This document shows, in pieces, positions 45,788 through 54,427 of a stretch of DNA of 64,000 nucleotides; positions within the stretch are counted from its first letter, which is position 1, and the number at the start of each line of letters is the position of its first letter. Under the pieces are notes generated by a model that worked only from the letters and a program-made list of their open reading frames with translations, did not search any database and was not told the origin of the DNA. The translations under genes and the position numbers were made by a program. The DNA is taken from assembly GCF_003335085.1 (NCBI RefSeq), contig NZ_QPEJ01000018.1, positions 186,001 through 250,000 on the forward strand. The letters are read 5' to 3'. The stretch is from Polaribacter sp. WD7. GTDB taxonomy: Bacteria > Bacteroidota > Bacteroidia > Flavobacteriales > Flavobacteriaceae.

Positions 45788-46783
45788 TTGGAAAACTCGA
45801 ATAAAATAAAGCAACCAAATCACGTTTCAACTGCGAGGTTTAATTTTAGTTTGACCGTACTAGAGAAAAATATAATTTATACGATTATTGACGAGCTACA
45901 AAAAATAATGAGTAGAGATTTGAATCAAAAATATATGAATCAACGAATTACTGTAGAATTAAAAACTTTGGAACAAAATAGAAATTATGGTCGAATTAAA
46001 AATGCTATAAAAAAATTAGGCTCTAAACACGTAGAATTTGATTTTACTATTCCAAAAACAGGTAAAATAACAGGTTTTTCAACATCATTAATAAGTGGAC
46101 TTCGCCACGAGTATAACTCAAAATTTATAACATTAAATATTCCAGAAGATGCTTGTAGATTCTTTTGTTATATAGGTGGTGGTTTTACATCATTTCAAAA
46201 AACTATTGCTATTAGTTTAAGTTCAATCTATTCAAAACAATTATATGAATTATGTTGTCGTTGGGAAGATAAAGGAGGGTATTCTTGCACTATTGAAGAG
46301 TTAAAAATCTACTTATCAATAACAGATAAGTATAATCAATTAGCACATTTACGGGTTAAAGTGTTAGAAAAGTCTAAAGAGGAATTAAAGAGAAAAGCAG
46401 ATTTATTTTATACATATAGCTTAATAAAAGTAGGAAGGAAATACTCTAAAATATCTTTTAAAATTCATAGAAATATACAAGCAAATGAAGAGTATTATGG
46501 AATTAGAGAAGAGCATTTTATCTATATCTACAATTTTCTTTCTCGTTTTTTTCCTAATCATGATGACAACAAGGCAAGAAACTATACAGAGATCATCGCT
46601 AATGAAGGTTATACAGAAAAAGCATACTATCGTTTCGTAAAATTAGAAAACCAGTTAGAGGCCAGATATAAAACAAAAAGAGATATAAAAAACATATTGT
46701 TAAAGTCAATATTACCAGAATTTGGGATCTCTACTTTTGATAAAAACCAAATCACACTCAAATTGAGTCAAGTGCGATTCTAA
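45788..46783 (+). CDS. Replication initiation protein (Rep_3-like)
   Basis: 331 aa, TTG start at 45788; no ATG lies in the first ~40 codons and the conserved region begins soon after. Two winged-helix parts characteristic of iteron-binding plasmid initiators are visible (ARFNFSLTVLEKNIIYTIIDELQ, and SIYSKQLYELCCRWEDKGGYSCTIEELKIYLSI). Three directly repeated iterons follow the stop codon. It should start replication from that origin, so the element probably replicates as a circle after excision (inference). Confidence 0.85.
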   Translation: MENSNKIKQPNHVSTARFNFSLTVLEKNIIYTIIDELQKIMSRDLNQKYMNQRITVELKTLEQNRNYGRIKNAIKKLGSKHVEFDFTIPKTGKITGFSTSLISGLRHEYNSKFITLNIPEDACRFFCYIGGGFTSFQKTIAISLSSIYSKQLYELCCRWEDKGGYSCTIEELKIYLSITDKYNQLAHLRVKVLEKSKEELKRKADLFYTYSLIKVGRKYSKISFKIHRNIQANEEYYGIREEHFIYIYNFLSRFFPNHDDNKARNYTEIIANEGYTEKAYYRFVKLENQLEARYKTKRDIKNILLKSILPEFGISTFDKNQITLKLSQVRF

Positions 46784-46792
46784 TAGGCTACT

Positions 46793-46864
46793 TCGTTAAT
46801 TGGTGTGATTAAGTTCGTCAATTAGTGTGAGTTCAAAATGAAAACGTCGTCAATTAGTGTGATT
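46793..46864 (+). repeat. Iterons: probable replication origin
   Basis: Three direct repeats of TCGTCAATTAGTGTGAT type lie at 46793-46810 (variant TCGTTAATTGGTGTGATT), 46815-46830 and 46847-46864. Their starts are 22 and 32 bp apart, close to whole helical turns. A partial inverted copy (ATCACACTCAAATT) lies in the last codons of rep at about 46751. Their place just after rep is typical of iteron plasmids. Confidence 0.8.
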
Positions 46865-46979
46865 TAGACATAGCTATCCCTTTATCCATAAGGGATACAG
46901 AGCACGTACAATAAGGTACCTACAATAAATAATACAAGTATAGTGGAATTTGAAAGATTTGCTAATGAAAGAAAAAAAT

Positions 46980-47813
46980 ATGAACTGCAAAAAAGCAAAT
47001 AAAATAGACCTCGTTTTGTATTTAAAAAAACAGGGTTATAAACCAATAAAAAACACCCCAACTTCAGTTTGGTTCTTGTCGCCATTTAGAAACGAGAAAA
47101 CCCCTTCTTTTAGAGTAAATCGAATAAAGAATATCTGGTTTGATTTTGGGGAAGGATCAGGTGGGAGTGTTATCGATTTTATTATTAAATTAAATAATTG
47201 CTCTGCTAAAAATGCGTTGGAAATTTTAAGTAAGGATAATTTTTTCTTTCACGAGCAAAAAGAAAACAAGTTGATTTTATCAAAACCAAAGTATTCTATC
47301 ACTAAAGTTAAAGAACTCTCTAATTTAAATTTAATTCAATATTTAAATTCTCGTAAAATAAATATTGAATTTGCTAAGAAGTTTTTATGCCAAGTTCATT
47401 ATTCTTTTAAGCCTAAAAAGGAATTTTACGGTATTGGCTTCATGAATGATTTTGGAGGTTATGAAATTAGAAATATATATTTTAAGGGTTGTTTAGGTAA
47501 AAAAATGATTACCACAATAAATAATAATTCAAACACTATTTCTTTATTTGAGTCATGGTCCGATTTTCTCTCTTATCTTACTTTGAAAAACAATATACCT
47601 GATGAAAATTTTATAATATTAAATTCAACTTCATTAATAAAAAAAGTAATTGAATCTATAGACAAATTTTCTCAAGTTAAATGTTTTTTAGATAATGATG
47701 AAGCTGGAAATAAAGCATTTGATTTTTTAAATAAAAACTCAAAATGTATAATTACTGATTACAGAAAGCACTATAAAAACTACAAGGATCTAAATGAACT
47801 TTTAAAAGGATAA
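46980..47813 (+). CDS. CHC2/Toprim primase-like protein
   Basis: 277 aa from the ATG at 46980 (MNCKKANKIDLVLYLKKQGY), the usual start in this family; an ATG at 46950 would add 10 residues. The N-terminal part resembles a DnaG zinc-binding domain (FLSPFRNEKTPSFRVNR, WFDFGEGSGGSVIDFI) but lacks a full Cys/His zinc site. The C-terminal part is a Toprim fold with CFLDNDEAGNKAFDFL and DYRKHYKNYKDLNELL. It is common in Bacteroidota mobile elements and is thought to prime DNA synthesis during replication or transfer. Confidence 0.85.
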   Translation: MNCKKANKIDLVLYLKKQGYKPIKNTPTSVWFLSPFRNEKTPSFRVNRIKNIWFDFGEGSGGSVIDFIIKLNNCSAKNALEILSKDNFFFHEQKENKLILSKPKYSITKVKELSNLNLIQYLNSRKINIEFAKKFLCQVHYSFKPKKEFYGIGFMNDFGGYEIRNIYFKGCLGKKMITTINNNSNTISLFESWSDFLSYLTLKNNIPDENFIILNSTSLIKKVIESIDKFSQVKCFLDNDEAGNKAFDFLNKNSKCIITDYRKHYKNYKDLNELLKG

Positions 47814-47844
47814 ACAAAATAAACTAGAGTTACGGTAGGGTACT

Positions 47845-47879
47845 GCAAGTTGTGCTTTCCTAAGAGGAAAACTACTTGC
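47845..47879 (+). other. Nested inverted repeat upstream of mobC-like gene (oriT candidate)
   Basis: GCAAGT (47845-47850) pairs with ACTTGC (47874-47879), and inside them TTTCCT (47856-47861) pairs with AGGAAA (47865-47870). It lies in the 150-bp gap before a MobC-like gene, where a transfer origin is often found. The function is inferred from position and structure only. Confidence 0.4.
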
Positions 47880-47963
47880 TTCATAGATTTTATTAAATCT
47901 TAAAAATGTTGAAAAACTCCGCAACTTGTTTTTTTAAAAAAAATAATCATATTTATTCGTAAA

Positions 47964-48467
47964 ATGAAATACTCTATTGAACAGAAAAAACAACATGCCG
48001 AAAAGGCGTTAAGCAGTAAATCGATTCTTGATTATGCAAGTAAGAATGGAATATCTAAAAGCGCTATTTATATGTGGATTAACAAATACGTTAAATGTGA
48101 TAGTACAAAAAAGACAGAATCGTTGAACGTCCAATTAACACCTGATCAAATGAATCGCTTTAAGAGTGATGCCGAAAGATGTAAATTCTCTAACTTAAGT
48201 ACTTATGCTAAAAGTAAACTTTTTGATAAAAAAAATACAGGATTAAGCCCTTTAGAATCTTTCAAGGAAATCAGAAGGCTTAAAAATGAAATTAGTAGAA
48301 TAGGTAACAATATTAATCAAATGGCGTATCATTTCCACGTATTACATAAAAATTCCGTTTTACCAGAGAAAGAAACTTTAGTAAAGCTAGAAAAAACACT
48401 AATAGAATTAACTATAAAAAAAAAGGAACTAGTTTATTATCTTGATAGATTAAAGAAACAGTTATAA
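47964..48467 (+). CDS. MobC-like mobilization protein with N-terminal transposase-type HTH
   Basis: 167 aa. Residues ~5-45 (EQKKQHAEKALSSKSILDYASKNGISKSAIYMWINKY) look like the HTH of IS3-type transposases. The rest has a ribbon-helix-helix-like part (LNVQLTPDQMNRFKSDAE) and the MobC-type helix (RLKNEISRIGNNINQMAYHFH), which helps a relaxase act at oriT. The usual downstream relaxase gene is missing; a 743-bp non-coding stretch follows instead. It is therefore an orphan accessory protein unless a relaxase acts in trans. Confidence 0.75.
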   Translation: MKYSIEQKKQHAEKALSSKSILDYASKNGISKSAIYMWINKYVKCDSTKKTESLNVQLTPDQMNRFKSDAERCKFSNLSTYAKSKLFDKKNTGLSPLESFKEIRRLKNEISRIGNNINQMAYHFHVLHKNSVLPEKETLVKLEKTLIELTIKKKELVYYLDRLKKQL

Positions 48468-49210
48468 GATCTAATCTCATATGTGCAAATCTCAAAAAGC
48501 ATAAATTAGGTTTTAACAAAAGCTTCACTTAGTTTAATGATTACCTAAATAAAAAACTATTTTTTTAATATAAAATCCTTATTATTAGTAACAAATCTAT
48601 TGTTGAATTTCCTTATAATTCTGCTGAGTTTGAAATAGGTTTAATCTAAAATAATAAACATACACAAAATAAAACTACATCTAAAGTCTACTCTACTGCT
48701 ATTTATATAATAATTAAAATATATTGTGTATACTATTTATTTTTATTTATTTGAATAGGTATTAGTTGCATTATGTATTTAGCGTTGACACTGTAGTACT
48801 ATCTTTTGAAAAGTTTTTCTAGCGTATAAAAACAAATGTATTCAATCATATACATTATGTTCAAAGAATAAACATGATAATATCTATTGGATAGATTACA
48901 ATAATTTTTGAAACTTAGAACTTAAAATGTTCCCAAAATAATTGGTTTTTTCTTTAGCTTTAAGGAACAAATGCATAAAAAGATTTCTTATAAATTGTAT
49001 ATTTGAATTAGAAAAAAAGACATATTAACATATAAAGCGTTTAGCTTTTGATTTGGTTTTAGAAACTCGCCAGGTTTTATATTCCACCACTTTCAAAAGA
49101 TGAGACGCCCACGTTCTGCGTGGGCTGTTCCTATGATGGTGGATGGGTTTCTGGCGAGACCTCTAAAACTTATAAGATTCAGTTCCACGCTTTTTTAATT
49201 ACACTATTTT
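48468..49210 (+). other. 743-bp non-coding stretch in the element
   Basis: No open frame of useful length lies on either strand. The first ~550 bp are very AT-rich and featureless to me. A TATATTTG promoter-like box lies at 48998-49005. The notable part is the inverted-repeat rod at 49056-49169, much richer in GC than its surroundings, 41 nt before the next gene. This is where a relaxase gene would be expected after mobC; I see no remnants of one. Confidence 0.6.
49056..49169 (+). ncRNA. 114-nt rod-like nested inverted repeat (candidate structured RNA or DNA element)
   Basis: Four nested perfect arm pairs are present: GTTTTAG/CTAAAAC (49056-49062, 49163-49169), CTCGCCAG/CTGGCGAG (49066-49073, 49151-49158), CCACCA/TGGTGG (49084-49089, 49137-49142) and the tip GCCCACG-TTCTG-CGTGGGC (49107-49125). 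The order and centring fit one long hairpin. A -7-like box at 48998 would start transcription ~45 nt before it. Strand and function are not certain; it could be a leader of the gene at 49211 or a stand-alone RNA. Confidence 0.5.
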
Positions 49211-49594
49211 ATGTATTTAAAAGATATCATATTTGATAAGAACGTAACCAGAGAAGAGAAAATACTCGCGTTTGAATATTTCTTAACCCGAAAAGAAAAT
49301 CATATAGAAGGGTTTACATTTACCGAGAAAGAAATTGACGAAAAATACGGTAATACAGCTATTAAAAATTTACTTTTAAAAAGAGTATTTCATGCAACAT
49401 TTACAGTTGAAAACTGCGATTTATGCTTAAAAGAAAATGATATTGTGATACTTAATAGAGAGCATTTAAATAACTACTTAAACTCAGAATACATTCTTTG
49501 CCACAAATGTCAATACGTTAATAAACAAATGCAAAGTGTTTTAGGGATGGGGGTAAACACAAGTAACTTGGGCTTACCTCAAGAATTCTTTTAA
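49211..49594 (+). CDS. Hypothetical protein with a possible four-Cys zinc site
   Basis: 127 aa, no signal peptide. It has CDLC (about residue 79) and CHKC (about residue 97), a spacing compatible with one zinc ribbon. The N-terminal half is helical and charged (DKNVTREEKILAFEYFLTRKENH). I do not recognise the family. It lies 41 bp after the rod-like structure and before a HicB-like gene on the opposite strand. It could be an element-borne regulator; nothing more can be said. Confidence 0.65.
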   Translation: MYLKDIIFDKNVTREEKILAFEYFLTRKENHIEGFTFTEKEIDEKYGNTAIKNLLLKRVFHATFTVENCDLCLKENDIVILNREHLNNYLNSEYILCHKCQYVNKQMQSVLGMGVNTSNLGLPQEFF

Positions 49595-49632
49595 AAAAGA
49601 AAGTGGTAATACAAAATATTACCACTTTACCT

Positions 49633-49830
49633 TTAATAATTTCCTTTCCAATTTACTGTTTCTATGTAACTATCTACAGCTATTTGAAATTCTTTTTCAA
49701 GTGACTCTTTATTTGTTGATTCATAAGAAATCAAGTCATCTGTGTTCTTTACTTTACCAAAAAATATATTATCGCTCTTACTATATTCTATAGAACCATT
49801 AAAACCTCTGTATTCCAAATTATTATTCAT
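49633..49830 (-). CDS. HicB-like antitoxin, short and without a visible HicA
   Basis: 65 aa. The sequence (YRGFNGSIEYSKSDNIFFGKVKNTDDLISYESTN, KEFQIAVDSYIE) follows the HicB N-terminal degraded-RNase-H-like domain. The C-terminal DNA-binding domain of full HicB proteins is missing, and no HicA toxin gene lies on either side. It is therefore an orphan or remnant antitoxin, possibly giving immunity to a HicA elsewhere. It is the only minus-strand gene within the element. The 264 bp upstream of it hold no gene. Confidence 0.7.
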   Translation of the reverse strand: MNNNLEYRGFNGSIEYSKSDNIFFGKVKNTDDLISYESTNKESLEKEFQIAVDSYIETVNWKGNY

Positions 49831-50094
49831 TCTATATTGCTTTTACATTTATGAAATATACTAATTTCTTAGCATATTTAGAACTAGTTACAAGCTTTAT
49901 ATTCGTTGATAGTTTTCTTTAGTTTAAAGAGTTTTATATACTTTTTAGAATACATGCTTTTCAATTTTTCATCTAAAAAGTATCTTTACATCTCTTAATA
50001 ACACTCAAATTTCCATATAATTTAAAAAAATTTAGTAAAACAACGAGATTATTACCTTAAATTGGTATCTTTCTCAAAAATTTACTATTAAAAA

Positions 50095-50886
50095 TTGGAC
50101 GTTTCTAGTTACATAAAAGAATTACAATCTGTTGAAGAGTACTCCTTTTCTTTAGAAGAAGTTTTAAAAAAATGTAATAAAACAGAAATAGCTATTAAAA
50201 GAGAATTATCTAGATTAGTAACAAAAAAAGAAATCACAAATCTAAGGAAGGGATACTACCTTATCATCCCTCCAAGATACTCCAAACAAGAGCAAATACC
50301 CATACAATTATTTGTAGAAAAGCTTTTCAAACATTTAAAAAGTAATTATTACTTAGGTTTTTATTCTGCAGCCAAGTTTCACGGAGCTGGGCATCAGCAA
50401 GTGCAAAGAGATTATGTAATGACTGATAAAGCATTTTCTAACATTAGAAAATCGTCTCTAGATATTCATTTTTTCACAACTTCAAAATGGCCATCAAAAA
50501 ACATTGTAGAAAAAAAATCTGATGCAGGAATTTTTAAAATTTCAAGTCCAGCACTTACAGCAGTAGATTTAATTCATCATCACAATAAATTAGGCGGAAT
50601 TAGTAGAATGTTAGCCATTTTAGAAGAATTATCCGAAGAAATTACTAAAAATGATATCGAAGATTTGTTGAGTTGGTATCCGCATAAAAGTACTTTACAA
50701 CGTTTTGGGTTTTTGTTAGAACAAGAATTACAAGTAGAATCTGAATTATATATGCCTATTATAAAACATTTAAAAGCATCAAATTTTTTTCCAGTATTAT
50801 TAAGTCCTAAATCAAAAGAGAAACCAGGAGCAACATCCAATAACTGGAAAGTCGATATAAACATACAATTAGAAAACGATTTATGA
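50095..50886 (+). CDS. AbiEi-type antitoxin (type IV toxin-antitoxin)
   Basis: 263 aa, TTG start at 50095, as no ATG precedes the conserved part. An N-terminal winged helix (EEYSFSLEEVLKKCNKTEIAIKRELSRLV, LRKGYYLIIP) and an AbiEi C-terminal region (YYLGFYSAAKFHGAGHQQVQ, ISSPALTAVDLIHHHNKLGG) are visible. AbiEi proteins repress the operon and counteract the partner nucleotidyltransferase. The stop overlaps the AbiEii start by 4 bp (ATGA), so the pair is translationally coupled. It sits 5' of the restriction-modification genes. Confidence 0.85.
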   Translation: MDVSSYIKELQSVEEYSFSLEEVLKKCNKTEIAIKRELSRLVTKKEITNLRKGYYLIIPPRYSKQEQIPIQLFVEKLFKHLKSNYYLGFYSAAKFHGAGHQQVQRDYVMTDKAFSNIRKSSLDIHFFTTSKWPSKNIVEKKSDAGIFKISSPALTAVDLIHHHNKLGGISRMLAILEELSEEITKNDIEDLLSWYPHKSTLQRFGFLLEQELQVESELYMPIIKHLKASNFFPVLLSPKSKEKPGATSNNWKVDINIQLENDL

Positions 50887-51674
50887 TTCCAAAGCCTTAC
50901 ATAGCAAAATGGCAAGAAAAAGCACCTTGGAAACAGTTTTATCAAGTAGAACAAGACCTTGTAATTAGTCGTGCTTTAGTAGAAATTTTTTCTGATGATT
51001 TTCTGCATGAAAATTTAGCATTTAGAGGTGGTACAGCTTTGCATAAACTATACTTAAACCCTGCTCCTAGATATTCAGAAGATATTGATCTGGTGCAAAT
51101 TAAACCAGGCCCCATAAAACCAATAATGGAACGAATTAAAGAAGTTGTTACTTTTTTTGAAGAACCTAGAAAAACTCAAGTAAGAGGTCATGGAGCAAAA
51201 GCATTGTATCGTTTTAACTCGGAATACGAAGATATTAGACTGCGTTTAAAATTAGAAATTAACTGTAAAGAGCATTTTAATGTTTTGGATTGGGTAGATT
51301 TTCCTTTTGAAGTTGAAAACGAATGGTTTTCCGGAAAAGCCAAAATAAAAACCTATAGCATTAATGAATTGTTAGGTACAAAATTACGTGCCTTGTACCA
51401 ACGTAGCAAAGGAAGAGATTTATTCGATTTAGAATATTCTAGGTTAAATATGGAACTGAATACAGACGAAATCATTCAATGCTTTAAAGAGTACATACAA
51501 TTTGGAACAGAAAATAAACACCCAAGTAAAAAAGAGTTTTTACAAAACATAGAAGAAAAAGAGCAAGACCCAGATTTTACAGGAGATATGGAAGCTTTAT
51601 TAAGAACAGGAGTAAAATATAATCAAGAAGAGGCTTTTAATTGGCTTAGGAGTGAATTGATAAATAAGATATAA
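50883..51674 (+). CDS. AbiEii-type nucleotidyltransferase toxin
   Basis: 263 aa of the DUF1814 nucleotidyltransferase family. The catalytic motif region [25 protein letters not shown] has the GG and the two Asp residues of a polymerase-beta-like active site. A Lys and Asp pair lies further on ([21 protein letters not shown]). Family members add nucleotides to tRNA or otherwise stop growth during phage infection. It is coupled to the AbiEi antitoxin gene and lies only 5 bp before hsdM, so the toxin-antitoxin and restriction genes may share a transcript. Confidence 0.87.
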   Translation: MIPKPYIAKWQEKAPWKQFYQVEQDLVISRALVEIFSDDFLHENLAFRGGTALHKLYLNPAPRYSEDIDLVQIKPGPIKPIMERIKEVVTFFEEPRKTQVRGHGAKALYRFNSEYEDIRLRLKLEINCKEHFNVLDWVDFPFEVENEWFSGKAKIKTYSINELLGTKLRALYQRSKGRDLFDLEYSRLNMELNTDEIIQCFKEYIQFGTENKHPSKKEFLQNIEEKEQDPDFTGDMEALLRTGVKYNQEEAFNWLRSELINKI

Positions 51675-51679
51675 AAAGA

Positions 51680-53230
51680 ATGACAAGCAACAACCAAAGA
51701 GCCGAATTACAAAATCAAATTTGGAAAATAGCTAATGATGTACGTGGTTCTGTAGATGGATGGGATTTTAAACACTTCGTTTTAGGAGCATTATTCTATC
51801 GCTTCATAAGTGAGAATTTCACAGAATACATTGAAGGTGGTGATGATAGTATCAATTATGCAAAACTATCAGACGATATAATCACACCTGAAATAAAAGA
51901 AGATGCTATCAAAACAAAAGGCTACTTTATCTACCCAAGTCAGTTGTTTGTAAATGTAGTAGAAAATGCTAACGATAATGAAAACCTAAATACAGATTTA
52001 GCAGCAATTTTCACAGCTATTGAAAGTTCTGCAAATGGCTATCCATCAGAAGAAGACATAAAAGGATTATTCGCAGATTTTGATACTACCAGTAACCGAC
52101 TAGGTAATACTGTTGAAAATAAAAACTACAGGTTAAGAGATGTTTTAAAAGGAGTAGAAGGCTTAAAACTTGAAGGAGATTTTAAAGATAGTAATATTGA
52201 CTTCTTTGGTGATGCCTATGAATTTCTTATTCATAAATACGCAGCTAATGCTGGTAAGTCTGGTGGTGAATTTTTCACACCAACAAACGTATCGCAATTA
52301 ATTGCCCAATTGGCAATGCATAAGCAGGAAAAAATCAATAAAATTTATGATCCTGCTGCAGGTTCTGGGTCTTTACTTTTACAAGCTAAAAAACACTTCG
52401 ATAATCATATTATAGAAGAAGGTTTTTACGGGCAAGAAATAAACCATACTACCTATAACTTGGCTCGTATGAACATGTTTTTACATAACATAAACTACGA
52501 TAAGTTTCATATAGTGCTGGGTAATACATTAATGAATCCTCAATTAGGTGATGATAAACCGTTTGATGCCATAGTATCTAATCCGCCATATTCTATTAAA
52601 TGGAAAGGTAGTGATGACCCAACATTAATTAATGACGATCGTTTCGCACCTGCAGGTGTATTAGCACCAAAATCTAAAGCAGATTTTGCTTTTGTGTTAC
52701 ATTCGTTAAGTTACTTATCTCCTAAAGGTAGAGCAGCGTTAGTGTGTTTTCCTGGTGTTTTTTATCGTGGTGGTGCAGAGCAAAAAATAAGAAAATTTTT
52801 AGTAGATAATAACTATATCGAAACCATTATTGATTTAGCTCCTAATTTATTTTACGGTACTACTATAGCGGTTACACTTTTAGTATTATCAAAAAATAAA
52901 ACAGACACCAAAACACAATTCATAGATGCTACAGGTGAAGAGTTCTTTAAAAAGGTAACCAATAACAATGAGATGACAGATACTCACATAGCGAAAGTTA
53001 TGGAGATATTTGATAACAAAGAAGAAGTAGAGTATGTAGCTACTACTATTGACAATACCAAAATAGCTACAAATGATTATAACCTTTCTGTAAACAGTTA
53101 TGTAGAACCTAAAGACACCAGAGAAAAAATAAATATTGAAGTGCTAAATAAAGAAGTAGCTATTACAATAAAAAAAATAGATAAACTACGTGCTAATATT
53201 GATAGTATTGTAAAGGAGATTGAAGGATGA
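51680..53230 (+). CDS. hsdM: Type IC restriction-modification DNA methyltransferase subunit HsdM
   Basis: 516 aa N6-adenine methyltransferase. The start ([20 protein letters not shown]) and overall sequence closely follow the EcoR124I family (type IC) as I recall it. SAM-binding motif [13 protein letters not shown] and catalytic motif NPPYSI are present. With HsdS it methylates the recognition site, and with HsdR it restricts unmodified DNA. The stop overlaps the hsdS start by 4 bp. It is preceded at 5 bp by the AbiEii gene. Confidence 0.95.
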   Translation: MTSNNQRAELQNQIWKIANDVRGSVDGWDFKHFVLGALFYRFISENFTEYIEGGDDSINYAKLSDDIITPEIKEDAIKTKGYFIYPSQLFVNVVENANDNENLNTDLAAIFTAIESSANGYPSEEDIKGLFADFDTTSNRLGNTVENKNYRLRDVLKGVEGLKLEGDFKDSNIDFFGDAYEFLIHKYAANAGKSGGEFFTPTNVSQLIAQLAMHKQEKINKIYDPAAGSGSLLLQAKKHFDNHIIEEGFYGQEINHTTYNLARMNMFLHNINYDKFHIVLGNTLMNPQLGDDKPFDAIVSNPPYSIKWKGSDDPTLINDDRFAPAGVLAPKSKADFAFVLHSLSYLSPKGRAALVCFPGVFYRGGAEQKIRKFLVDNNYIETIIDLAPNLFYGTTIAVTLLVLSKNKTDTKTQFIDATGEEFFKKVTNNNEMTDTHIAKVMEIFDNKEEVEYVATTIDNTKIATNDYNLSVNSYVEPKDTREKINIEVLNKEVAITIKKIDKLRANIDSIVKEIEG

Positions 53231-54426
53231 GCGAGTTAGAAAAATTATTGGAAGGTGTTGCTGTGAAATGGAAAATTTTAGGAGATATATCTGAAATTTA
53301 TGGAGGTTTAAAAGGTAAAAGCAAAGGAGATTTTACAGATGGTAATGCAAAATATGTTTCGTATAAAAATATATTTTACAACATTGAAGTTGATTTTAAT
53401 AATCTTGATGGCGTAAAAGTCGAATCTGACGAAAATCAATATGAAGTAAAGTATGGAGATGTACTATTTACTGGTTCATCAGAAGTAGCTACAGAGGCAG
53501 GAATGTCTTCCGCTGTTACTAATAATTCGAATATTAAATTGTTTTTAAATAGTTTTTCATTTGGGCTAAGGTTTAATTCAGATATAGAAATATTGCCAGA
53601 ATTTTCTAAATATTTATTTAGAAGTCATTTTATGCGTAAAGAAATATCTAAAACAGCAAGTGGTGTTACACGTTTTAATGTGTCTAAAAAAAGGTTTAAA
53701 AAACTACAAATCCCAATTCCACCTCTCAAAATCCAAAAAGAAATTGTCCGTATTTTAGATACCTTTACAGAACTTACTACAGAACTTACTACAGAACTTA
53801 CTACAGAACTTACTGCACGTAAAAAACAATACAAGTATTATCGTGAGCAATTACTAACTTTTGATGAAAAAATTGGTTTTGATAGTTTAGAAAAATTAGC
53901 AGAAAATCTTGATTCGAAGAGGAGACCAATTGCGAGTGGATTGAGAGAGTCAGGAGACATACCTTATTATGGTGCATCAGGTATAGTTGACTATGTTAAA
54001 AATTACATTTTTGACGGAGATTATTTATTGATTTCAGAAGATGGGGCAAATTTATTGGCAAGAAAAACACCTATAGCTTTCAGTATAAGTGGAAAAAGTT
54101 GGGTTAATAATCACGCTCACATTCTTAAATTCGAAACATATGTAGAAAGAAGATTTGTAGAATACTACTTAAGCAGTATTGATTTAACGCCATATATATC
54201 AGGAGCAGCACAACCAAAATTGAATAAGAGAAATCTAAATAGTATAAAAATCCCCAATCCTTCATTTGAAGATAAGGAGCGTATCGTAAACATCCTTGAT
54301 AAATTTGATGCATTAACTACTTCGATAAGTGAAGGTTTGCCAAAAGAAATAGAACTGCGTAAAAAACAATACGAGTATTACAGAGAAAAACTATTAACAT
54401 TTTCTAAAGATACCGTAGAAGTATAA
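53227..54426 (+). CDS. hsdS: Type I specificity subunit HsdS with TELT spacer repeats
   Basis: 399 aa with two target-recognition domains (~15-165 and ~215-365), each followed by a conserved helical segment ([15 protein letters not shown] and [15 protein letters not shown]). Between the domains, residues 181-196 are four copies of TELT, the counterpart of the TAEL repeats in EcoR124I. In that family, changing the number of repeats alters the spacer in the bipartite DNA target. The gene is coupled to hsdM by a 4-bp overlap and is 1 bp before the PrrC-like gene. Confidence 0.93.
   Translation: MSELEKLLEGVAVKWKILGDISEIYGGLKGKSKGDFTDGNAKYVSYKNIFYNIEVDFNNLDGVKVESDENQYEVKYGDVLFTGSSEVATEAGMSSAVTNNSNIKLFLNSFSFGLRFNSDIEILPEFSKYLFRSHFMRKEISKTASGVTRFNVSKKRFKKLQIPIPPLKIQKEIVRILDTFTELTTELTTELTTELTARKKQYKYYREQLLTFDEKIGFDSLEKLAENLDSKRRPIASGLRESGDIPYYGASGIVDYVKNYIFDGDYLLISEDGANLLARKTPIAFSISGKSWVNNHAHILKFETYVERRFVEYYLSSIDLTPYISGAAQPKLNKRNLNSIKIPNPSFEDKERIVNILDKFDALTTSISEGLPKEIELRKKQYEYYREKLLTFSKDTVEV
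53767..53814 (+). repeat. Four perfect 12-bp tandem repeats in hsdS
   Basis: ACAGAACTTACT is repeated four times without a mismatch, in frame (codons 181-196). Gain or loss of one unit adds or removes four residues without a frameshift, so the site can switch recognition spacing by slippage. Confidence 0.95.
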
Positions 54427-54427
54427 T

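Noticed and set aside
48468..49055. Remnants of a relaxase gene after the mobC-like gene
   Set aside because: Stop codons are frequent on both strands and no relaxase motif (such as a GGCVRYVL-type start or a HUH motif) is visible.
49056..49169. Rod-like structure as an integron attC site
   Set aside because: The core sites GTTRRRY and RYYYAAC are not matched at its ends, and no integron-type integrase or cassette array is present.
50580..50954. 124-codon minus-strand frame over the AbiE overlap
   Set aside because: It is antisense to the ATGA-coupled pair, with no independent support.
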